Below are positions 10,302-17,802 of a stretch of DNA of 64,000 bases, piece after piece; the stretch's first letter is position 1, and each line of letters begins with the position of its first letter. Source of the DNA: Lewinellaceae bacterium (GTDB lineage Bacteria > Bacteroidota > Bacteroidia > Chitinophagales > Saprospiraceae); NCBI GenBank assembly GCA_020636255.1, contig JACJYE010000013.1, forward strand, positions 124,001-188,000. Direction: 5' to 3'. The notes under the pieces were generated by a model. The model searched no databases. It worked only from the letters and a program-made list of their open reading frames with translations, and had not been told where the DNA came from. A program made the translations under genes and the position numbers.

Positions 10302-12116
10302 TCAATGTTTTATAAACTTCTCGTTTTCCACCTTCGCCCCCTGCCTGATCTCCAGCAGGTAGCTCCCTGCCTGTAAGCCTGCCAGCGGCAGGCTGTAGGT
10401 GAATACTCCCGCCGGCGCCTGGTACAGCGCCACTTGACTGCCTGCCAGGCTGATCACCTTTAAGGTAACGGGTTGCCGGGTGGGAGATGGCCAGCTGACA
10501 TGCAGCCAGTCGGCGGCCGGGTTGGGGTATAGGGAAACGGTAGCGCCTGCTGCTTCTCTGGGCTTGAACGTTACGCTTACGGGGCCATGGTAAGTGGCCG
10601 CCCCGTCGAAATCTACCTGGCGGAGGCGATAATAATTGAGGCCTGCCTGAGGGTTTTCATCTACAAAGCGGTAGTCCTGGGGTGTCAGCGTATAACCGGC
10701 GCCGGGCACGCGGCCGATCTCTTCGAACGACCTGCCGTCGGCGCTGTGCTCGACGGCCATATAGTCATTGTCGTGCTCACTGGCGGTGCGCCACCGTAGT
10801 AGGATATTTTGGCTGTTCTGTTGGCTTCCGTTGAAATATACCAGCTCAACAGGCAGCGGGTTGGCGGGCAGGGCGGTAACGGACCCCAGCGTGAAATACG
10901 CGTTGATAGGCCCTGCAATAGCAGAGGTAACGGTGCCGGATGCAATGGTGCCTGTTATAGCGCTGTTGCCCCAGTTGGCCCAAACGCCGGAGTTAAGGCT
11001 GACAACGGCCAGGCCCGGAGGGTCGGTCACCTGGCTGTTGGCCCGCCAGCCGAGGGTGACCTGCTCGTCGGAAGTGCCCGAAGCCCGGGTGAGCTGCCAG
11101 TATTCGATGGAGCTGATATGGTCGATGCCGGCCGCCAGCGTGCCGCTGGGCGGCATGGCGCGGAAGTATTCGGCGGTGATATCGCTCCCGTTGCTGGGAG
11201 CGGAGATGCCAATGGGGGCGTAGCCGGTACCTTTTTTCCCGACGGGGAAGATAAAGGCATCGTTCCCCTGTTTTTTGACCGGCCCGTTAACGAAGGAATC
11301 GTTGGATGCGCCCACGGCGGTGGCGTTGTTGGCATTTGAAATGATGAGCAGGTTGACAGCTGTAGTATTGACTATGCCGTCGTCAAAAGTGCAGGTTCTG
11401 TCTACGGTAGCCGCCCCGCCCAGTGTTTTTTCTCCGCCGCCGGAAAAGGTGAGGTTGGCGTACAGGCCGGGCCTGACCATCTGCGGGCTGGCGCTGTTGT
11501 AGTTGACGGTGCAGTTATTGGATTTGGAAAAACCACCTCCTGTCATACTTCCGCCGATAAACAGTGTTCCGCCGCCGGTAAAGCGGATATTGTTCCGGGC
11601 GTCGCTGCCGTTCATGATAATATTTCCGCTTACGCTCAGGGTGCCCGTCCCTATCCGGGTTTCGCAATCCCGGTTGTCGCTCCCGCTGTCACTCATACTC
11701 AGTGAGCTACAGCTCATGGAGCCGCTGCCGATGCTGATGAACTGGTCGGCATTGCCGGAAGTATTGCCCTGGATGATGGCCTGGCCGGAAACGGTGAGCG
11801 TTTTACCGCTGTTGAAGTTGAGCCTGGTTGCGCTGCTGCCGCCTTCAAGTATTACTTTGGCACAGAAAGCATCGAGGTTTACGTTTACCGTAGCGCCGTT
11901 TGAAATAATAACCGTATCCACAAGGGAGGGAAGGCCGTTGGGGTTCCAGTTGGTGGCATCGCTCCAGTTGTTGTTGGGCCCCTCGCCGTCCCAGGTGTAG
12001 GTGATCTGCCCGTTGGCGGCATTGGGGAGGGCCAGTAATAAGGCTGCGAAAGCCAGCGCGGGATGCAGCAACCGGAGCAGCCTGGCCCAGGTATTGGTGC
12101 TTAGTAGTTTTTTCAT
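10302..12116 (-). CDS. T9SS-secreted surface protein
   Basis: 604 aa. The N-terminus has a basic start and hydrophobic stretch (LLHPALAFAALLLALPNAANG). A beta-rich region follows, beginning TYTWDGEGPNNNWSDATNW, a motif common at the start of Bacteroidota surface beta-solenoids. Repeats such as LTVSGQAIIQGNT and GTGTLSVSGNIIMNGSD run to about 250, then a less repetitive domain (about 270-430). The C-terminal linker SEHDNDYMAVEHSADGRSF and the type A sorting domain are nearly identical to those of the 7661 gene. Export is by Sec then T9SS. No enzyme motif was recognised. Confidence 0.85.
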   Translation of the reverse strand: MKKLLSTNTWARLLRLLHPALAFAALLLALPNAANGQITYTWDGEGPNNNWSDATNWNPNGLPSLVDTVIISNGATVNVNLDAFCAKVILEGGSSATRLNFNSGKTLTVSGQAIIQGNTSGNADQFISIGSGSMSCSSLSMSDSGSDNRDCETRIGTGTLSVSGNIIMNGSDARNNIRFTGGGTLFIGGSMTGGGFSKSNNCTVNYNSASPQMVRPGLYANLTFSGGGEKTLGGAATVDRTCTFDDGIVNTTAVNLLIISNANNATAVGASNDSFVNGPVKKQGNDAFIFPVGKKGTGYAPIGISAPSNGSDITAEYFRAMPPSGTLAAGIDHISSIEYWQLTRASGTSDEQVTLGWRANSQVTDPPGLAVVSLNSGVWANWGNSAITGTIASGTVTSAIAGPINAYFTLGSVTALPANPLPVELVYFNGSQQNSQNILLRWRTASEHDNDYMAVEHSADGRSFEEIGRVPGAGYTLTPQDYRFVDENPQAGLNYYRLRQVDFDGAATYHGPVSVTFKPREAAGATVSLYPNPAADWLHVSWPSPTRQPVTLKVISLAGSQVALYQAPAGVFTYSLPLAGLQAGSYLLEIRQGAKVENEKFIKH

Positions 12117-12432
12117 AGTTTCATTGTTTTAAAGGTTATCTGTCCATTTTCTTCCAGGCGCGCAGGGGTACGGGGAGAACCGGCAGGAGAAAGCAGCTTT
12201 CCGTTTGCCGGCAGGCAGAGAAAAGCGCTTCAGTTAAGCCGTTTAGAACCAGGTTGGATAAATTGTTGGGCATCGTCTACCCTGAAAAGGCCCCGGGGGC
12301 AGGGTCTCCCTTACAGGTGGGTGTTATTGTGCTTCAACAGCACTTGTATTAGCCCAATTCTGGAATAAAAATAATCCGGAAAAATGGAAAAGTAAATAGG
12401 CCCTCGATTTTTCCTTGAGGCGTCGTATAAAC
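12117..12432. other. Intergenic region, no gene seen
   Basis: About 315 bp upstream of the 12116 T9SS gene. I saw no credible ORF, tRNA or riboswitch, and no clear TAnnTTTG box on either strand. A short GC-rich inverted stretch (GGCCCCGGGGGC, around 12291) is the only obvious structure. Confidence 0.4.
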
Positions 12433-12520
12433 CGGGATGTTCAAGATTAAGGAATTACCGCGATTAGCGGGTGGCTTACCACCTGTTCTCCAATCCCGGT
12501 AATCCCTCAATCCCATAAAC
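12433..12520. repeat. Palindromic repeat, copy 3 (downstream of metH)
   Basis: A diverged copy of the 4451 and 5001 elements: it keeps GATTAAGGAATTACCG on the left and AATCCCGGTAATCCCTCAAT with CCCATAAA on the right. The central stem has changed on both sides together (GGTGG 12470-12474, CCACC 12479-12483, loop CTTA). Compensated pairing argues that the folded form matters. It ends about 20 bp from the metH stop codon. Confidence 0.75.
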
Positions 12521-12540
12521 CTCAGTATGTACTGCTCCGG

Positions 12541-15500
12541 TTACGCATCATAGTTCAGCACCGGCGCCAGCCATTTTTCTACCTCCGCAATGCTCATCCC
12601 TTTCCTTTCCGCATAGTCCTCCACCTGGTCCTTGCCGATCTGGCCCAGCCCGAAGTACCGGGCTTCGGGGTGGCTGAAGTACCAGCCGCTGATAGAGGCT
12701 GCCGGGTACATGGCGCAGCTTTCGGTGAGCAGCATGCCGGTGTTCGTTTCTACATCCAGCATTTGCCACAGGGTGCGTTTTTCAGTGTGTTCCGGGCAGG
12801 CAGGGTAACCGGGCGCCGGGCGGATGCCGTGGTATTTTTCTGCGATGAGGGCTTCGTTGTCCAGCGTTTCATCAGTGGCGTAGCCCCAGAATTCCCGGCG
12901 CACGCGCTCGTGCAGGCGCTCGGCCAAAGCTTCTGCCAGGCGGTCGGCCAGGGCTTTGAGCAGGATGGCATGGTAGTCGTCGTGCTGCTCTTCAAAGCGG
13001 CGGATGTGGGGTTCGATGCCGATGCCTGCCGTGACGGCGAAGGCGCCGATGTAGTCGCCCCCCCCTGTCCCCCCCGAAGGGGGGGGGGGAGCCACTGCTG
13101 GAGCTGTTAGCCTCCCCTCAAGCTCCTCCAAAGGAGAGGGAGTTGGCTCGGATTGGGCTTCCAGCTTAGCTATGATGCTACTAAGCACACCATCCATATT
13201 GCCTAATACTTCCTCGTTGGTAACGCGAAGAACCTGGTAGCCCAGTTCATTAAGGCGCCGAGTCCTTTCTTCGTCATTTAATTTCACATCTGGCGATTGA
13301 TGTATGCCCCCATCGACTTCAATGATCAACCGTTCCTTCAGGCAGATAAAGTCAGCAATAAACCGGTCGATGATATGCTGCCTGCGGAATTTGTACCCTT
13401 CAAGCGCTTTGCCTCGAAGGTTCTGCCAAAGTGCCTTCTCAGCATCCGTTGGATTGTCCTTCTGCTGCTTCGCAAATTCTTTCAGCCACCTATACGCAAT
13501 CGGGTCAGCCGTTTGGTAGCCGAAGCTCTTTAGCCCCTCCCTAGCCCTCCCCAAAGGGGAGGGAACGGGGTCTCCCTCCCCCCCTTTCTGGGAGGGAACG
13601 GGGTCTTGCTCCCCCTCTTTTTGGGAGGGAACGGGGTCTCCCTCCCCCTCTTTTTGGGAGGGAACGGGGTCTCCCTCCCCCCCTTTGGGGGGGACGGGGG
13701 GGGCAGGAGCCACGAAGTCACTCAACGCATAATTAGGCAGCCCCGGCGCTTTCTGGTTCTGCTGCCGCAGCATACGTAAGGTGGCCAGTGTTGCTGTGCG
13801 TTGCTCATCGGCATAGACTTCGATATCGTCGTCGTTGACGGTATTGGCTGGGAAGAGGCCGAAAACGGCGCGGGCCTGTAACCAGCCCTCGTCGATGATC
13901 TGCCGCAACAGGCTGCGGGCGTCGTTGTATAGTTTGCGGGCCTCGTGGCCGACATGCTCGTCGTCGAGGATAGCGGGAAATTTGCCGGCCAGCTGCCAGC
14001 TGCTGAAAAAGGGCGTCCAGTCGATGTACTCCGTCAGCTCTTCCAGCGGGTAGTTGTCAAATACCTTAATGCCCACGAATTCGGGGCGGGGCGGGGTGTA
14101 ACTGTCCCAGTCGAGCGCCAGCTTGTTGGCGCGGGCCTGTTTGAGGGTGAGGTATTTTTTCGCAGACTGCCTGTTACCGCGCAACTCGCGCACGCGGGCA
14201 TAGTCCTGCCGGATGTCCAGGATGAAATTGCTACGGGTGCTTTCCTCTTCGCTCAGCAGGTTGCTGGCCACGCCAACGGCGCGGGAAGCGTCGAGCACGT
14301 GCACTACCGGCCCGGAATAATGGGGTTCCACCTTGACGGCGGTATGGGTCTTGGAGGTCGTGGCGCCGCCGATCAGCAGGGGGATGGAGAAGCCTTCGCG
14401 CTCCATCTCCCGGGCTACGTGCACCATCTCATCGAGTGAAGGCGTGATCAGGCCGCTCAGGCCTATGATATCGGCGTCGATCTCCCGGGCCTTGCGCAGG
14501 ATCTTGTCGGCAGGCACCATCACGCCCATATCTATGATCTCGTAGTTGTTGCAGCCCAGCACGACGCCGACGATATTTTTGCCGATGTCGTGCACATCCC
14601 CTTTGACCGTGGCCATCAGGATCCGGCCTTTGGAGTGTCCGCCGCCCTCCGCTTTCTGGGCTTCGATGTAGGGCGTGAGGTAGGCCACCGCCATTTTCAT
14701 CACGCGCGCGCTCTTGACTACCTGGGGCAGGAACATCTTTCCGGAGCCGAACAGGTTGCCCACCACATCCATGCCGTCCATCAGGGGGCCTTCGATGACG
14801 GATAGCGGGTTGGCGTATTGCTGGCGCGCCTCCTCGGTATCTTCCTCGATGAAGTCGGTGATGCCACGCACCAGGGCGTGTTCGAGGCGTTTGGCGAGGG
14901 GCCACTGGCGCCATTCCAGGCTTTTTTTTACGGCCCTGCCGCCGTCTTCGCCTTTGACCTGCTCGGCGTATTCCGTGAGCCGTTCGGTGGCGTCGGGACG
15001 GCGGTTGAAGAGCACGTCTTCTACGCGTTCCAGCAGTTCTCCCGGGATGTTTTCATACACCTCTATCATACCGGCGTTGACGATGCCCATGTCCATGCCG
15101 GCCTGAATGGCGTGGTAGAGGAAGGCCGAGTGCATGGCCTCGCGCACCTTGTCGTTGCCGCGGAAAGAAAAACTGATGTTGCTCACCCCGCCGCTGATCT
15201 TGGCGCCGGGGCAGAGGGCTTTGATCTGGCGCGTGGCGTCGATGAAGTTGATGGCGTATTCGTTGTGTTCGTCGATGCCCGTGGCGACGGCGAAGATATT
15301 GGGGTCGAAGATGATATCCTGGGGTTTGAAGCCCACCTGTTCGGTGAGGATCTTATAGGCGCGCACGCAGATGTTCACCTTGCGCTCCACGGTGTCGGCC
15401 TGGCCCTGTTCGTCGAAGGCCATGACGACGGCGGCGGCGCCGTAGCGGCGCACCAGCATGGCCTTGTGGATGAATTCCTCCTCGCCTTCTTTCAGCGAAA

Positions 15501-16854
15501 TGGAATTGACCACGCATTTGCCCTGCACGCATTGCAGGCCCGCTTCGATGACCTCGAATTTCGACGAGTCGATCATGATCGGGAGCCGGGCGATGTCGGG
15601 TTCCGACATGAGCAGGTGGAGGAAATCCACCATGGCCTTTTTGGAGTCGAGCAGCCCTTCGTCCATGTTGATGTCGATGACCTGGGCGCCGTTTTCCACC
15701 TGCTGGCGGGCGACGCTGAGGGCGGCGGTAAAGTCGCCCGATTTGATGAGGCGGGCAAACTTCCGGGAGCCGGTGACGTTGGTGCGCTCCCCGATGTTGA
15801 CGAAGTTGGTATCGGGGCGGATGATGAGGGGCTCCAGCCCGCTGAGCATGGTATAGGATGGCGCCTGGGCCAATTGGCGGGGAACCAGGCCTTCGACCGC
15901 TTCGGCCATAAGGCGGATATGGGCGGGGGTAGTGCCGCAGCAGCCGCCGATGAAGTTGACGAAGCCGCTTTGGGCAAAATCGCGGATGTGATCCCGCATC
16001 TCCTCCGCCGTTTGGTCGTATTCCCCGAATTCGTTGGGCAGCCCGGCATTGGGGTAGGCGCTGATATAACAGTTGGCGATGGTTGAGAGGTCTTCCAGGT
16101 AGGGGCGCATCTCTTCGGCGCCGAGGGCGCAGTTGAGGCCTACGCTCAGCAGCGGTATGTGGCTGACGGAGATCCAGAAAGCCTCTACCGTCTGGCCAGA
16201 AAGCGTGCGGCCGCTGGCATCGGTAATGGTGCCGGATATCATGACGGGCAGGCGCCGGCCGGTTTCTGCGAAAAGCGCATCGATGGCGAACAGGGCGGCC
16301 TTGGCGTTGAGGGTGTCGAAGATGGTCTCGATCAACAATATGTCGACGCCGCCGTCGGCCAGGCCTCTGGCCTGTTCGAGGTAGGCTTCGGCCAGCCCTT
16401 CAAAGGTGATGGCCCGAAACCCGGGGTTATTGACGTCGGGCGAAAGGGATGCCGAGCGGTTGGTAGGGCCCATAGCGCCGGCCACGAAGCGCGGTTTGCC
16501 GGGGTTTTGCTGGTTGCAGGCATCGGCTGCCTTCCGGGCGATGCGGGCCGATGCCAGATTCATCTCGTAGGCCAGCGCCTCCATGCCGTAGTCGGCCTGC
16601 GAGACGCGGGTGGCGTTGAAGGTATTGGTCTCGATGATGTCCGCCCCGGCATCGAGGTAGGCTTTGTGGATCGCCCCGATGACGTCGGGCCTGGTGATGG
16701 ATAGCAGGTCGTTGTTGCCTTTGAGGCTTTTGGGCCAGTCGGCGAAGCGCTCGCCCCGGTAGTCGTCTTCGGTGAGCTGATACTGCTGGATCAGGGTGCC
16801 CATGGCCCCGTCGATGACCATAATGCGTTGTTTGAGGATATCCTGGATTTCCAT
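12541..16854 (-). CDS. metH: Cobalamin-dependent methionine synthase with an inserted DUF559 endonuclease domain
   Basis: 1437 aa from ATG 16854 (MEIQDILKQRIMVIDGAMG). It transfers a methyl group from methyltetrahydrofolate via cobalamin to homocysteine. Domains in order: homocysteine-binding (1-330, zinc ligands in GLNCALG and GGCCGTT); pterin-binding (about 360-620); B12 cap; B12-binding with DVHDIG; and the AdoMet-dependent reactivation domain with IDWTPFFSSWQLAGKFP and RPAPGYPACPEHTEK. Between DFVAP and DYIGAFAV, where E. coli MetH has a loop of a few residues, 216 extra in-frame residues (about 1051-1266) carry a complete DUF559 domain. Removing them leaves 1221 residues, close to the 1227 of E. 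coli. All MetH motifs on both sides are intact, so the enzyme may still work. Bacteroidota promoter boxes lie upstream. Confidence 0.95.
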   Translation of the reverse strand: MEIQDILKQRIMVIDGAMGTLIQQYQLTEDDYRGERFADWPKSLKGNNDLLSITRPDVIGAIHKAYLDAGADIIETNTFNATRVSQADYGMEALAYEMNLASARIARKAADACNQQNPGKPRFVAGAMGPTNRSASLSPDVNNPGFRAITFEGLAEAYLEQARGLADGGVDILLIETIFDTLNAKAALFAIDALFAETGRRLPVMISGTITDASGRTLSGQTVEAFWISVSHIPLLSVGLNCALGAEEMRPYLEDLSTIANCYISAYPNAGLPNEFGEYDQTAEEMRDHIRDFAQSGFVNFIGGCCGTTPAHIRLMAEAVEGLVPRQLAQAPSYTMLSGLEPLIIRPDTNFVNIGERTNVTGSRKFARLIKSGDFTAALSVARQQVENGAQVIDINMDEGLLDSKKAMVDFLHLLMSEPDIARLPIMIDSSKFEVIEAGLQCVQGKCVVNSISLKEGEEEFIHKAMLVRRYGAAAVVMAFDEQGQADTVERKVNICVRAYKILTEQVGFKPQDIIFDPNIFAVATGIDEHNEYAINFIDATRQIKALCPGAKISGGVSNISFSFRGNDKVREAMHSAFLYHAIQAGMDMGIVNAGMIEVYENIPGELLERVEDVLFNRRPDATERLTEYAEQVKGEDGGRAVKKSLEWRQWPLAKRLEHALVRGITDFIEEDTEEARQQYANPLSVIEGPLMDGMDVVGNLFGSGKMFLPQVVKSARVMKMAVAYLTPYIEAQKAEGGGHSKGRILMATVKGDVHDIGKNIVGVVLGCNNYEIIDMGVMVPADKILRKAREIDADIIGLSGLITPSLDEMVHVAREMEREGFSIPLLIGGATTSKTHTAVKVEPHYSGPVVHVLDASRAVGVASNLLSEEESTRSNFILDIRQDYARVRELRGNRQSAKKYLTLKQARANKLALDWDSYTPPRPEFVGIKVFDNYPLEELTEYIDWTPFFSSWQLAGKFPAILDDEHVGHEARKLYNDARSLLRQIIDEGWLQARAVFGLFPANTVNDDDIEVYADEQRTATLATLRMLRQQNQKAPGLPNYALSDFVAPAPPVPPKGGEGDPVPSQKEGEGDPVPSQKEGEQDPVPSQKGGEGDPVPSPLGRAREGLKSFGYQTADPIAYRWLKEFAKQQKDNPTDAEKALWQNLRGKALEGYKFRRQHIIDRFIADFICLKERLIIEVDGGIHQSPDVKLNDEERTRRLNELGYQVLRVTNEEVLGNMDGVLSSIIAKLEAQSEPTPSPLEELEGRLTAPAVAPPPPSGGTGGGDYIGAFAVTAGIGIEPHIRRFEEQHDDYHAILLKALADRLAEALAERLHERVRREFWGYATDETLDNEALIAEKYHGIRPAPGYPACPEHTEKRTLWQMLDVETNTGMLLTESCAMYPAASISGWYFSHPEARYFGLGQIGKDQVEDYAERKGMSIAEVEKWLAPVLNYDA
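13057..13704 (-). mobile_element. In-frame DUF559 nuclease insertion with GC-rich palindromic flanks
   Basis: 648 nt (exactly 216 codons) inside metH. The DUF559 core runs from about residue 1134 (NPTDAEKALWQNLRG) through GYKFRRQHIIDRFIADFIC and LIIEVDGGIHQSP to RLNELGYQVLRVTNEEVL. The DF Asp, Glu1179 and Asp1181 of EVDG and the following His expected for this Vsr-like PD-(D/E)XK fold are all present. Flanks on the 13057 side are a C8/C7/G11-rich palindrome and CTCCTCCAAAGGAGAGG; on the 13704 side are CCTCCCCAAAGGGGAGG and a 33-nt tandem array. No intein splice motifs were seen. I infer a nuclease gene plus repeat ends that inserted in frame; whether it moves is unknown. Confidence 0.75.
13532..13710. 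repeat. 33-nt tandem repeat and GC-rich palindromes in the metH insertion
   Basis: AACGGGGTCT recurs at 13564, 13597, 13630 and 13663, exactly 33 nt apart. Each unit encodes 11 residues of the type GEGDPVPSQKE, so any change in copy number keeps the reading frame. The array is edged by the palindromes CCTCCCCAAAGGGGAGG near 13547 and CCCCCTTTGGGGGG near 13680. The encoded segment is probably a disordered linker between MetH and the nuclease domain. Confidence 0.85.
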
Positions 16855-16925
16855 CGCGATGGGATGAATAGTGTGGTTCGTTAATCGTGTTTTCCGGCCA
16901 GAAGCACAGGCGGCGGGCCCCGTCG

Positions 16926-16946
16926 GGCCTTCAAACAAGCTCTTAA
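16926..16946 (-). repeat. Dispersed repeat copy in the metH leader
   Basis: The minus strand reads AGAGCTTGTTTGAAGGCC preceded by TTA, a one-base variant of the shared core. It lies in the predicted metH leader, between the promoter and the ATG. Confidence 0.6.
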
Positions 16947-16970
16947 CAACTGGGCTGGGCTGGTAGTTGA

Positions 16971-17003
16971 CAAAGGTAGGTAATTCCGGCTTTTCCAGGC
17001 AAA
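16971..17003 (-). promoter_or_regulatory. Candidate metH promoter (TTTG ... TACCTTTG)
   Basis: On the minus strand TTTG (17000-17003) precedes TACCTTTG (16971-16978) by 21 nt, fitting the Bacteroidota -33/-7 pattern. Transcription would begin near 16964, giving a leader of about 110 nt. I searched this leader by eye for cobalamin, SAM or SAH riboswitch core motifs and found none. The rest of the 16855-17198 gap shows no gene. Confidence 0.55.
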
Positions 17004-17198
17004 TGTAGTGTGTTGCCGCGTGGAAAATAAAAGATAAGATTGCAGTTTTAAATGTCGCTGCGGCGGCCGTATTTTTACAGAAAATTATTCTAAGGGAAAG
17101 TGAAACCTAAAATTTCAGTTATCGTAAATGCCTACTAAGCCTGCCGGAAAAGCGGGAAAAGCGCTGTAAAAGTTGTACCGAGTGTTAATACTGATGTG

Positions 17199-17696
17199 AT
17201 GGATTCTATGAAGCGAGCGTTTTGGCCTGTTGTTGGTTTGTTCGTATTGCTGGGTTATGGTTGTGAGCCAGATGCATCGGAAATAAGCCGGGAAGCCCGG
17301 GCCTTATATGGAGAGGCGCAGCACCTGCATTGCCGGCTTCAGGCGCTACACGAAGAATCGGTGCAGCTGTGGGATACGGTTGCCGCCCGCTTGTCGGCCA
17401 CCCTTCCTGCCGATATGCCGCCCGATGAGCGCCGGAACATGGTAGCTGTTCGCAATACGGGCCTGATCCAGATGTTCGAAGTTTACCCCACGCTCGATAC
17501 AGCCGTACATCGGTTGGTGGAAAACGCCGGCCACCGCGATGCCGGCCTTGCGGCCCAAATGCGGGCTGTGAAAGACCGCCTCGACACCAACGAAGCGCTG
17601 GTTCGGAGCCTGCTTTCCCGCATGGAGGACAGGCATCCCAGCCTGCTGCCCGAATGGAAAGCCCGTTTCGATGAGGTACATTGCGAAGACAGCTAG
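17199..17696 (+). CDS. Small predicted lipoprotein of unknown function
   Basis: About 165 aa. A hydrophobic signal (FWPVVGLFVLLGYGC) ends in a lipobox Cys, so the mature protein is probably lipid-anchored. The rest is charged and helical in appearance (EISREARALYGEAQHLHCRL; AVKDRLDTNEALVRSLLSRM), with no recognised domain. The start is uncertain: GTG 17196, ATG 17199 and ATG 17208 are all in frame, and the last gives the most typical lipoprotein signal. The following gene, also a lipoprotein, lies about 105 bp downstream on the same strand and could be co-transcribed. I do not recognise the family. Confidence 0.7.
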   Translation: MDSMKRAFWPVVGLFVLLGYGCEPDASEISREARALYGEAQHLHCRLQALHEESVQLWDTVAARLSATLPADMPPDERRNMVAVRNTGLIQMFEVYPTLDTAVHRLVENAGHRDAGLAAQMRAVKDRLDTNEALVRSLLSRMEDRHPSLLPEWKARFDEVHCEDS

Positions 17697-17802
17697 CAGC
17701 CTGCCCCACCCAAAGTTACTTATCTCCTCCCCATAGGTAATCCCCGGTTTTCTCAGCTCCCACACCTTAAATTTCAATAACAATCTTTTAAAAGCATTAG
17801 CC

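Noticed and set aside
13057..13704. Interpretation of the metH insertion as an intein
   Set aside because: No splice-site residues (N-terminal Cys/Ser, C-terminal His-Asn) or intein blocks are visible at the borders; the edges are GC-rich repeats instead.
16855..17003. A cobalamin or SAM riboswitch upstream of metH
   Set aside because: Core motifs of these riboswitches were not seen by eye; the leader contains a dispersed repeat copy instead. A covariance-model search would settle it.
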